Shown one piece after another: positions 23,291 through 34,333 of a stretch of DNA of 64,000 nt. The notes beneath the pieces are model-generated. The model made no database searches and was not told the DNA's origin. It saw only the letters and a program-made list of their open reading frames with translations. The stretch comes from Amyloporia xantha (lineage: Eukaryota > Basidiomycota > Agaricomycetes > Polyporales > Adustoporiaceae), in assembly GCA_036971615.1 (NCBI GenBank), contig JAYKKR010000007.1:682001-746000 (forward strand), given 5' to 3'. The position numbers and the translations under genes were made by a program. The number at the start of each line of letters is the position of its first letter. The stretch's first letter is position 1.

Positions 23291-25421
23291 ACAATTATTT
23301 GACTTTCAATCCTCTGGCCAGAGATTTTTTGCGTCGTACCGTTTTGACCATAGGTTCAGTCATGTCACGGACCCTTCCCCAAGATTCACAAGAGCTCGGA
23401 GTCTGTTGGACTGAGGACTGTACATGTTATCAGTTGTCAGTGCTAAAAGCGGGAATACTGTAATAGTTGAGAGTATGGACAATTATTATTTCAAAGCGAT
23501 GTACTGGACCCTGGATCCCCCACTCTCTTCTTATCCTCATTCGCTTGGCTCCTCGGTAGATGTATACACTCTTTCTACGGTTGCTACGTATAACGAGCTC
23601 TGGTTGAAATAAAATCTAGCCCATCCTCTTTTTATGTGCTAAATTTTGTTTCCCATCTGCGCTGCGCTGAAATAGGTCTGCAGACCATGGGCACACTCAG
23701 ACCGATAATTGCAAAAGTCATTCTCACTGTCGTTCACCACGACACCCCTTCTCAGTCTGCATTTACCACAGAAATGACGGAAGATATTATCGACGCGCTC
23801 TGCCACAATATTGGAAAAATTGACAAGAACGTTGGCAAAATCTCCTCGCATACGCCTTCACATATCATGCATGTTCATCTTCTCGCGGGGTGCGACAACT
23901 GTGCGGTGCAGTTGGGCACCGATACTGTGCACACAGCATGTCATGCGCCTTTTGCACTGGATGTTGCAGTTCGGCATGACAACTGCGCAGATGAAGCGTC
24001 GGCCACATTCAATCAGCACGAATAATGTTTGATTTAATGTTTGATTGACTCCTGTCTTTCTCGCGCAAACTCACGAGATACGCACGGAGGGTCTGAAGCT
24101 GTCATATCGTCAGCTGGTATAGCCGGCGATTCAAGCAAGACCCTGTAGCGGCGGGCGCATGTCAACTGCCAGAACTACACGGACAACACATGACCTCGTG
24201 TGTATATATTTCGACATCTGAATCGCTGATCATAAGTCATCAATGTTGCGTTAGACTTTCAATACAGCGAACAAGGGAGAAAACCAACGGAAATGCTACG
24301 AGTCACGAACCTACTATGCAGGAGAGAGAATGATGTAGACACATGCGTATGTATCTGTTGTCTCGGATAATTATGACCATTGCTCACCTTCTGATCTCGA
24401 ATCCCAGTACTGGTCATGACGCCTCACGACTGTCGAAATCAGGACACCAATTCGTGGTCCACGTAGTGGCAGATATATCTTCCTGTCCAAACCAGTACGT
24501 CGCATCAAGAGCAGACAGTGAACACCGGTTCTCCACAAGACGCGCTATTCCTTGGTATACAGTCGGACCCGAATCGGCAGATGTTGCTATGCCGTGAGGC
24601 TCAGGCTTGCGCCTGATATATTTAGAGTTCAAGTAGCTAATGCAGTTGCGTGCATTGTTGAGCCCGGAGGGTCAACTCACAAGGCTTGGTGTCCATAAAA
24701 TCAAGCGGTGGGCAAGCCTTGGCTGGAAGGCACTGTAGAACTCGGCGTATTCACTTCAACCGGACGGTACAAGGATGACATCTCGTGACACAAGTGTTTC
24801 CACTTGCAATGCCCCGCACGCGATGGGGGTTGGCGGTGGTCTGCGACTGGAGAGGGCGACCGTTGGGCTTACCTGTTGTTCGGTCTTCAGGGGCCAAAGA
24901 GAGATGCACCCGCTCACAAAGTCGGCGATACTAGAGTAGCAAGACAGATTTATGGACATTATTGACGCCATCCTATACCTGCGAGTGGTCGCGGGGAGCG
25001 GGCAGCGATTTGACCGCAGGTTAGACAACATCACTGGCAGATGGAGATGGTGATAGAGTATGACAAGTGTCCAGCTTCGTGTGCAACAAGGAAAGGCATA
25101 GTAGTGGTAGTATAATGTAGCACCTCAACCGCGACAACCGCGATGTACCAGCGAGACAAAGGCAGATGTTCCGCCCACGCGCACGAAGAGGTTGAAAGGG
25201 ATCCGGAAGTGAAGACAATGGCGGCGGCAAGTGAAGAAGATCTTTGATTGAATCACGTAATCAAGTCGAGTACTTAGAACTGTGGCAGCTCATATTAACC
25301 TCGTCCCAGTGTCTGTCCCTCCCCCACTCCTCCTGCTCAACCACCATCCTCTCGTCTGGTCCGTTAGGACCAGCGACGCGCGTAGCTCTCATTTTCTGTT
25401 TTCTGTCCTTGCTACTCTACG
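23291..25421. other. Long intergenic region
   Basis: 2.1 kb between an F-box gene and the MAPKK gene. The open frames seen (for example 23636-24025) have no recognisable content, no splice continuity and no good start. Nothing is called. Confidence 0.4.
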
Positions 25422-27020
25422 ATGGCCGCCCCAGCAGGACTTATCCGCAAAAAGCGCAATTTCAAGGCACTGCAACTCGATGTCACCAAACCGCCACCCC
25501 CCCAACCGGAGCCTGCGCCCATTCGTCTCGCTCCTGCACCCAGCGGTGCAACAGGAGGAAAGCGGCGGCCGCCCCCGATGACGCTCAAGGCTCCCAAGAT
25601 CGGCACCTCGACCACCACCGTCGAGGCGGAAAGTGAGCTTCTGACTGTTAACGGCCCAAATTCAGCACCGCCCACGGGAACGGTGTCCGCGACGCGTTCG
25701 AGCTATCACAGCACCCTCTCCTCGACTCTTGCGAACCTGGATCTGAATTCGGAGACGAAATACGACCTGCGAAATGAAGACCTCAAGGACATGCAGGAGC
25801 TCGGGCAGGGCAACGGCGGCAGTGTGAAGAAGGTCGAGCACGTTCCTACGGGGACCATTATGGCGAAGAAGGTGAGTGGGCTCTTGCCGCTCTTTGTGCT
25901 GTGCCTATTCATGCGCGTCCCATCACGCGCCCTACTTACGCGCCATCTCGCCAACCTGCCAGATAGTCCTCATCGACGCGAAGCCGTCCGTGCGCAAGCA
26001 GATCCTGCGCGAGCTCCAGATCATGCATGACTGCAACTCGGGATACATCATTTCTTTCTATGGAGCGTTCATCTCCGATCCGAATATTTGCATCTGCATG
26101 GAATACATGGACAAGGGTTCCTTGGACGGTATATACAAGAAGATTGGGCCGATCGACATCGACGTCGTCGGTAAGGTTGCTCTCGCCGTGCTAGAGGGCC
26201 TCACGTACCTGTATGACGTGCATCGCATCATCCACCGAGGTATGCGATCTGTCTTATTCCAGTTTTGTTGACGGGTCGTGCCTGACGTACTGCAGACATC
26301 AAGCCGTCGAATATTCTGTTCAACTCGCAGGGGCAGATCAAAATCTGCGACTTCGGCGTGTCAGGTGAACTCATCAACTCGATCGCAGACACATTTGTCG
26401 GCACTTCGACATACATGAGCGTGCGCATCCCTCCACGCCATCCAGGCACTGTCCCTTGATTCACACTTTTCACAGCCCGAGCGTATACAAGGGGCCCAGT
26501 ACACCGTCAAGTCTGACGTGTGGTCACTGGGCATCTCACTAATCGAGCTTGCCCTCGGCCGCTTCCCCTTCGCCGATTCGTCATCTGACGACTCGGACCT
26601 CTCGGATTTCGAGGGCACGCTTTCGCCCAGCCGGCCCGCACCGCTCCCCACTGCGCGCAAGACGCAAGAGCAGAAGGACCGGGACAAGAAGAAGAAGAAG
26701 CGCAAGAGCCGCGGTGTCAGCTTGCAGGGCGGCGGGATGACGATGAGCATCCTGGAGCTCCTGCAGCACATCGTGAACGAGCCCGCGCCACGGCTGACAC
26801 CTGAGGGGCGGTTCCCGCAGGAGGCGGAGGACTTCGTGGATAGGTGTCTGTTGAAGGATCCGGAGCAGAGGCGGACGCCGAAGGATTTGCTGGTGAGTGC
26901 TCTATTCTGGATCGCGATCAGCGTATTCTAAGCAGCATTTCCGCTGCGCAGAAACACCCATGGGTAGAGCACGCGCGAGCATCCAAGATCGACCTCGAGG
27001 CGTGGGCATCCACGTTCTAG
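25422..27020 (+). CDS. MAP kinase kinase (Ste7/Fuz7/Byr1 type)
   Basis: Dual-specificity kinase that would phosphorylate the Thr and Tyr of a MAP kinase; in fungi this class acts in mating and filamentation (family knowledge). Five exons (25422-25871, 25963-26239, 26296-26420, 26476-26892, 26952-27020) give 445 residues. A basic N-terminus ([12 protein letters not shown]) fits a MAPK docking site. Kinase features: Gly loop [15 protein letters not shown], Lys in [40 protein letters not shown] with activation Ser and Thr, [19 protein letters not shown], and [17 protein letters not shown]. Between RFPFADSS and [13 protein letters not shown] there is an insert of about 50 residues: acidic, then Pro-rich, then Lys-rich ([10 protein letters not shown]). 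This is the position of the Pro-rich insert of MEK1/2 but different in content. The gene looks intact. Confidence 0.94.
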
Positions 27021-27715
27021 CCTTCCTCGCTCATATCTATTCATCTCAACTACTTACAACGGGCTCCTTGTCGGCTTTTCGCGCTGCTTGTCTACGTGTC
27101 TCATTACGCTCTTCATGTACCATAAATCAGCGTCGTCGCGCAGCATTCCGCCTCGGCGTCCAGATACCCGCAATCTTGCGCGTCGTGTTATCCCGTCGAC
27201 TGATCGCGCTCCGCATGGCTATTTGTTTTTTTCCCTCAATTCTGACCCTCGCAGCTGGTGTATAATATAGATCAATTCAGAAGGGTGGACGTTCAGAGTA
27301 GAGCAGGCTCTCGTGTTTTTGCAGATGCTTTGGGTTGTATTGTATAGTCTAAATTATGCACACAATTTTCCAGCTAAAAGGATTGAGAAGCGTTTGAAGG
27401 GGGTGTGATACTGATTTACTGTATTAAGGCATTTCGTGGCTCGTGACAGACGTTTACAAGGACGTGAACAAACAAGGCGTGACGAACATGAACGAATACG
27501 AGTGCGTAACAAGACGTGGACGGTGCGTGCGGTGCGTTATACAAATCGATAGGGGAGGGTAGGGGAGGGGGAAGGGAGGGGGATAAACGTTACCGGAGAC
27601 GTGATAGAACATTAGTTTAGTCATAAGGATAATTCGATGATTAGGCTTGAAGCTCGAAGATGATATCGATGTGCGCTCTTCGTGATGTTTGATATGCTAG
27701 GGCAACAAGCGCTCT
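27021..27715. other. Convergent intergenic region
   Basis: 3'-3' gap between the MAPKK and DUF2235 genes. It contains the G-run listed below; otherwise nothing was recognised. Confidence 0.5.
27552..27582 (+). other. Potential G-quadruplex tract
   Basis: Six runs of three to five G separated by one or two bases (GGGGAGGGTAGGGG, then GAGGGGGAAGGGAGGGGG overlapping) on the plus strand between convergent genes. Folding is inferred from the pattern only. Confidence 0.55.
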
Positions 27716-29803
27716 TCACTCGACGTAGGTTTCACTTCCACGCTTCCAGATAGCACGAGGGTGATAGTGTAGCAGCTTGTCCTCCATGCGCTCCTTGACC
27801 GAGATATGGAAGTTCGGGTGCGGGGGAAGATGGCGGCCCTGGCCCAGGTGTATACTGGGCGACCACGGTCAGATCCATCCGAGTAAGCATATACCGACGG
27901 TGCAGACAATGCTCACCTCCACGACGTGTGCCACCTGCCGCTCCGCTCCTGCCAATTGTAGCTCGTCGGTATGATCTCGAGGATCCACCACAGCGGGATG
28001 ATCTTCAGCTGGTCATGCATCGGCTGGAGCGCATGCGGCTTCAAGTTCTCAAGTGCCTCCGAATCGGGGCCTAGCAATTGGTTGTCGTCCCCCTCCGCAG
28101 CAGTAGAGCTGCTTCCTGGATCGACGCCATGGCTGGGGAGCCGGTGCTTCTCATCCCGGAGCGGGGGCGTGAGGGGAAAGCCTTCGCCGGTGAAAACGGA
28201 TGTGGGGATGCCCAAACGGTCGAGTGCATCCTGGTCGAAGACGATGCCGCACTGCGCTAGTACAATCTGGCGCACCATCCAATGCAGTGTGATCTGCGCG
28301 AGCGAGCACGTTGCGACGTCCGGGACGGAGCTCCCTCCGACATCTGTTGCCCAATCCCCGTTAGGCGTGGGTGCAGTGAGGTCAAAATATGCGGAGGTAA
28401 CTTACCCGTATGGCAGCCCGCAAACCATACCTCGTACACATCCGTTCCATCTACGTTCCGCTCCACGTTCTTCTCGTCGTCTGAGCTTTCTCGTGGGGAC
28501 GACAAGTTCGCCCAGTCGGCGCCCTTGCTTGCACGCTTCAACGAACGCTTGCTCAGGCGGTCCTTCACACTCCCAAAGCCAAACGGGAGGAAAGTCTTCT
28601 CCGACTTCTCCATATCGGCTGCGACAGGAGGGGACGGTACCTTGACATTCTCTTTGCGGGCGGTCTTTCCCTGTGGTTGAGCGCCCGGGTCGGGACGATG
28701 GTAGAGATTAGGGCGGAACTTGGCACGATGCTAACGTGGCTCTATTCAATACCGTGCCTGTACAATAGATGATGGAGTGCGACACACCTCATCAAGGGCA
28801 AGAGCGTGACGGAACGTCTTGATGGTCGTATTGTTCGCGATGAAGGGTAGCGTTCGACTGACAAGAGTACCAACACTTGCCACGGTGTCCCTGACGGCAT
28901 CAATTCAGATGTGAAGGTGAGATGGTGTGCCGGAAGCATATACTCACCAAACTCCAACGAATTCGATCTGAACGCTTCTGCAGAAGGTTCGCTTGTAGCC
29001 AGCTGCAATGGCGATGCTTTCGGGATCCGTGTGTTTGTACAGCTTGTATGCGAATGGTACTTGTTCCGGGTTATCCTTTGGAAGCAGTCCGATCTGTCGA
29101 TACAAGCAGGGCGGTTAAGTCACGGTAGGCAATGGTCTGATGGTCTGTTGTATCTGACCTTGTGGAGCATTCCAGCTAGCGCTCTAGCAGTGTAGGCTCC
29201 TCGGGAGAAGCCTGTTCGCATTATTCCGGTGAGCAAGACAACATCTCACAAATTTGGCCCTACGCACCGAATAGACAGATCTTGTCGCCAGGACGATAGT
29301 TCTGCATGAGGAACTGATAGCCACCACGAACGTGCGCATCCAGGTACCTGTACATTTTTTGTATCTGAGAACCTTTCGTAATATGCGCATATACCCACCA
29401 TGCAACACCTTGATCGAGGATTTTTGCTCCCCACTGAAAGAAAGGGGACACGACACCATCGTTGAGGTATGTCCCTATCCCAGGCTAGCGTTCCATCACA
29501 CAGATGAGCCCACATCCAGTCGAACACGCGTGCATGATGCGCACCTGGTAGTAGCAAAGTTGTTCGGAGTCCTCCTTCTTGAGCAGAGAGTACAGCTTGA
29601 CGACGTTCGTATTCTGGGAAATCCATGAGGGCCTGAAGAAATGAACGACGCATGTATGCGCTTACCTGGTCAGCAAATCGGTCTGCGGTCCCATCGAAGC
29701 ACAGGATGAGCGTGCGCGGGGACATCTGTTCGTGACTGGAGAATGTCGACGCAGGCATAATTACGTTCGGAGTCCCAGGATCTACCAGCGTTGCATCACC
29801 CAT
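27716..29803 (-). CDS. DUF2235 (Tle1-like) alpha/beta-hydrolase family protein
   Basis: Nine exons (29803-29666, 29613-29545, 29484-29268, 29211-29159, 29093-28948, 28890-28788, 28730-28406, 28343-27917, 27854-27716) keep frame for 538 residues. The family core is clear: RTLILCFDGTADRFADQNTN with NVVKLYSLLKK, YYQPGIGTYLNDGV, YRPGDKICLFGFSRGAYTAR (nucleophile elbow G-F-S-R-G), YKRTFCRSVQIEFVGVWDTV, EVWFAGCHTDVGGSSVPD, and a C-terminal FHISVKERM and YHPRAIWKRG. In bacteria the same domain occurs in type VI lipase effectors; in fungi the substrate is generally unknown, so only a hydrolase or lipase fold is inferred. A disordered basic region (KDRLSKRSLKRASKG) lies before the second half. No signal peptide was seen. 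The start at 29803 is the ATG nearest the conserved block; the open frame extends further upstream. Confidence 0.88.
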
Positions 29804-30588
29804 TTTATAGCCTCTATGCGAGCCCGGGTATGATGAGGCGGTGATGGCGGTGGAGACGAGAAACCAGTCACGCAGGCGGGCTCCGAGTCTGTGCACAGGG
29901 TGGGCGGCGAAAGGCGTGCGACAGCGCCGGGGACAAACTAGCCTAATGAACATCGGCAGAATTTACGGATGCCTCAAACAGGTTGACATGCACCGATCAG
30001 TCAGGTTGAATCTCCTCACCTTCCATTCTGAGACCATGGCGCTGCCACATTACTTCCGGTCTACTCTCCTCATTGGAAGACAAGACATGGAGGCTCTATA
30101 ATACGTTGTTAGGTCAGTTGTCTCTTCAATCAATCAGCGCGTCGGTGAATTCAAGACGTTCGTGTCGCCTAGAGATGGATCACTTGGCTAGCGTTTGGTA
30201 GCATCGTGGCACGTGCGTCTGCAGCGCTGCCGCGGAGGCATTTTGATCCGCCGCCGGCATCCCCAGATCAGCGGCGCGGAGCAAGGACAGATCCCTCCGC
30301 AAGCTCAAGGCCCGAAACAATATTTCCAGTCACATTAATTACTTTCCAGCCGCGGAATAACAGTTCGACACAGCGAAACAGAATATACAACAACACGAAC
30401 GCGAGATAACAGACATGACAGCCCGACACAACATGCAACATCAAGAATCAACAAAACGATTTGATACACTTCTCGAGCGCCTTCATCCGCTCTGGGATCC
30501 TCTTGTCCGCAGCTTCTCGCGACATGTGCCTACATATGGACACCAGCGGTGACGGTGAGATCCGAATAATATACGACAAACGCGCTAC
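29804..30588. other. Intergenic
   Basis: Between the start of the DUF2235 gene and the 3' end of the PLK4-like gene, both on the minus strand. No coding feature was supported. Confidence 0.45.
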
Positions 30589-33500
30589 TTACAATGGGAG
30601 CTCCTTGGGGTTACTGCTATTGTATTGCACCGCCTTCTGACCCGTGAAATTGACATCCACTTCCAGCGCTGCGCCATCTTGAAACATCAACCTGTAACCT
30701 CGGGCATCATCGCGTCCGTAGCGTATGCACCATCCCACAGAAGGAACGAATCGCGTCTGGGGCGTATCGTCCGGCCCATTCTCATCTAGCGTTTGAAATG
30801 ATGGCGGGGTTCGGCGCGCGCAGTCGGTACTCGGGATATAGCTAGAGCCAGAGTCACTGTCCAAAGCCACTTGCTTCCCTCCGGAGTAACGCCGTAGCAC
30901 AGAAGAGAACTTCGACGGCCGCGGAGGGAGGTCCACAGATCGTAGTACATTCGTACTCGCAGTCGTCGCCACAGTCAGCAGAGTCTCACCATCGTCATCG
31001 CGTTTGACAGGTACATGTATGTCCGCTGTCAGAGGCTGCGGCAGTGTGCCCTGGTTCTCAAGCCGGCAGAGCACCTCTTCAAGGCGGCGACGGTTACTTC
31101 GTCCATCCTCGCTGTCCTTATAGTTCTTGTGAACTTCTGCCACTAATCGCGGCGTCTGGGGTAGGTCATCCTTGTGTTCATCGAAGGCGCTCTCTTCCAG
31201 TGCTTCCACAGCTTCACACATGCGCAGGAAGTCCGTCAGATATCGAAGTCCGATCATCTCTTCAGGCTCTAAGGCAACCAGAGTTTCTTGAGATGCGACC
31301 GCTCCATTCCTACTGGTCGGAAAGACTTTCTTGACCCACTCGCCCGTTCCTGGTCGAACGTCAGATACCGGAGGTATAAATCGCGCGATCTCGATCGACT
31401 GCCGCACGCGTGACATCCGGACTCGCATGCTGGGATCCCTGGTGGTTGATATATCGTCTTTGCATTGCCTGCCTTGATCGTGATGGTCAGCCGAGGTGAA
31501 GACCAGTTCGATATCGCCGTGGGGCTCGTTTGCCATCAGGGTGCATTTAACGTCGGGCTTGTGCAGTACCAGCTGCATACACTACGCTTTAGCCTGCAAA
31601 ACATCTCACAGCGCGGAGCGCACTGTCACCTACCTTCGGAATCCGTTGTTTGAGTCGGTCGACTATGCGTCCAGCGTCGCTGTATAATTGCCAGTACCTT
31701 GCAGGCAAGTCTACGAGAGAATACGTAGCAAGAGGCTCCGCTAAGCAGCAAGGCGTGCTCAAGTGAGGTGCGCTATAAACTTGGAATCTGAAAACATGCC
31801 CCGTGAGAAACAGTGGTATCTGCGGTGCACCAGGCTTCTTTCTCAACCTACCGTTTGCCCTTCGCTGCTAACAAGAAGAACTTCGACACCTCTCCAGCCT
31901 TTCCTGCGTTCGCCTTCGCGGAAATCGATCAGCAGTGACTTAGATGGGAATACAACCACTTGGCCTTGAGTAACTTTGTGAGTCTTCGCACCCAAGTTAG
32001 CGGTCGAAAAGATACGTGGCCGGGCACTCCCAACTACTACAGCAGATACAGGGGGAGAAGGGGAGCGTTGACAGCGCTTATTTCCTACCTCTTGAAATGG
32101 TCTTCGCCCAGCTACCGCATTTATTTGTTTCTGCGGAACCCCAGCCATGGCATGAGCTTTGGGAGGAAGCGCAGCTGAAGCGATAGAATCCACTCGTGTC
32201 TGCGTCTGCGTTGATGGTAGTCGATCTCGTAGATATAGACCCCCAGAATCCGAGTCAAAGCCGCCAGCGAGAGACAACAGAGGATGTCTGACAAGTACAG
32301 AATCTCGCTTGTCTACGCCAGAACGAGCACAGTCACCTAGAGCGTATGCAGTCCCAGAATGTATAGACCCAGAGTCTGCAGTCAGTGCGGGTGTCGGTGG
32401 AACAGACTGCATCTTGAACAGTGGTGCTCTATCTTGATGTCCAGCCGATCCAACTGCGCGCGCTCTGGTGGAAGACGGGACAGAGACAACACGCCTGGAG
32501 AATTTCACTTCCGAAGCCACAGGTTGCGAGAGCTCGTCACGAAGGATGTTCCGCAAGTCTCGATTTTCGGCAGGAACAAGAGGTCGTCGCAGAGTTGTAA
32601 TGCTGGCAGGTCCCGAAGAAGATCTGATATTGAAGGGCTGTCTCTTATTGGGAGAACCTTTCGATAAAGATTGAGGATATCTGCTGGTGACAGGTTTAGC
32701 CATCCCAGACGTCCAAGCGTTCTCTTTCTGTAGCTTCGCTGATGTTGTATGGGGAAGAGTGATTAGCGGCGAAGTCAGAGGTTTCACGGGTAGTGCTGGA
32801 TTAAAGAAGGGATGAGATACAATACGGTGGAGAGGAATGCGATTAGCGGGATCCTGTAACCATTCATGTTACTATGTACTCTGTCCTTCTCAGAACATCG
32901 CAGACTCACCATTTGTAAGAGACCAGATATCAGATCTTTCGCTTCAAATGATATGGTATCGGGCAGAGTGTATTTACCGCGAATGATGTTGGCAAAAATG
33001 TCGTCGACAGACGGTGCCTGAAACGCAATGGACATGAATAAGCTATGATGAGTCGCATAACGCACCCATCATCCATTACCTCAAAAACAGGAAATCCTAC
33101 TAGACATGTAACCATGAGACAGCCGAGCGACCAGATGTCGACGCTGGCTCCATAGGGAAGGCGGGAGATTATTTCTCTGCACAACATTATGACGCTCAGC
33201 AAATGCACGCATGTAGTCTCTGGAACGTACGGCGCTACATAATTTGGCGACCCGCAGAATGTAGATGTAGTTGAGTTCAATGTTGGTAATCGAGTAGCGA
33301 GGCCAAAATCTGATAATTTCTACTGAAACGGATCAGAGGAAGTCTAGATATCCGCTGTTGTTAAGGAACTTACAATCCGAAAATCCTCCGTTAACAGGAT
33401 GTTGCTGGGTTTAATATCTCTGTGTATGATGCGCTCGCTCTTGAGATATATAAGCGCATCGACCAAGCTCCTCGCAATCCCTCTCAACTCGTGCTCTGAT

Positions 33501-33989
33501 AAAGTGGGCGGGTGTCGCGAATGTAAGAACGAGGATAATGTGTCCCTGGAACAGAGTTCTAATACATGATAGTGTCCTGAAGGCGTGGAGAATGTCGAAA
33601 GTAAAGATACGATCGAAGGATGGTGCAGCGTCTGGTATAACGAGGTAGAGGAGGCGAGATGGGCAACTTCTCTCTGCGCGTCAGAGGCGACGGACATGAT
33701 CTTATTCGTTGTTAGCCATTATTGTGAGAAGACTAAGAGTATCCTCACTTTCTTCAGAGCGACCTGACGATTGCGTAAACGCCCTCTTTTGCATGTTGCG
33801 CGGTGTACGACTGACGTTGCTCCCCAACCAATCTCTTCATGAATGTCGTAATTCTGGAGCGCATTTCAATACGGTCGATACGCATAAGTTGACGCAAGTA
33901 AGATAAAGACATCTTACATGTAAACCATCGTAAACGTCTTTCCTGTCTCCACTCGAGCTTGTGGATTTCCTCCTCTGTGGATTGACCAT
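30589..33989 (-). CDS. PLK4: Polo-like kinase of the PLK4/SAK type
   Basis: Nine exons (33989-33918, 33853-33749, 33700-33374, 33319-33231, 33176-33080, 33017-32910, 32853-31848, 31779-31634, 31572-30589) total 2934 nt in frame, 977 residues. The kinase domain is residues 25-290: [84 protein letters not shown] and VDIWSLGCLMV. A disordered linker of about 300 residues follows, then a cryptic-polo-box-like region (VYSAPHLSTPCCLAEPLATY, LVLHKPDVKCTLMAN) and a C-terminal polo-box-like segment (VGWCIRYGRDDARGYRLMFQ). PLK4 triggers centriole duplication in animals; dikaryan fungi lack centrioles, so the role here is probably at the spindle pole body or elsewhere (inference). The first exon (MVNPQRRKSTSSSGDRKDV) is short but in frame, with a good donor. 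Confidence 0.88.
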
Positions 33990-34111
33990 TCTTCCCCGAA
34001 GACCGGAATGAACTACGTTGGTAGAACGGTCCAGGTCAAGTCCAGGGTTTTATAAGACTAATCCTTTTACATGAATACAATATCAAGTAGTTCAATCCGC
34101 ATGCTATTGTT

Positions 34112-34183
34112 GCCCGTTTAGCTCAGTGGTAGAGCGCGCCACTCGTAATGGTGAGGTCGGTTGTTCAATCCAGCCAATGGGCA
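34112..34183 (+). tRNA. tRNA-Thr (anticodon CGT)
   Basis: A 72-nt intronless cloverleaf. The acceptor stem GCCCGTT pairs with AATGGGC (one G-T pair), the D arm is GCTC/GAGC, the anticodon stem CGCCA/TGGTG carries loop CTCGTAA, and the T arm GGTTG/CAGCC has loop TTCAATC. The anticodon CGU reads ACG threonine codons. CCA is not encoded. It sits between the PLK4-like start and the APC2 3' end. The internal A box (TAGCTCAGTGG) and B box (GTTCAATCC) fit the usual RNA polymerase III promoter. Confidence 0.93.
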
Positions 34184-34333
34184 TGGTTGTAATTTTCTCT
34201 CGTCCTTTTTACCATCTTCGGGATGCGAACAGTAACATTTGTTCGGCCCAGTCCATTGACACACAAATTCCTCGTAGTGTGACTACACAACATGATATAC
34301 AGGTTACAACAGTGTCTAATTCTCGTCTAATCC

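Noticed and set aside
23636..24025. 129-residue frame in the gap after the first F-box gene
   Set aside because: No recognisable domain, no neighbouring exons; the start codon and composition are not convincing.
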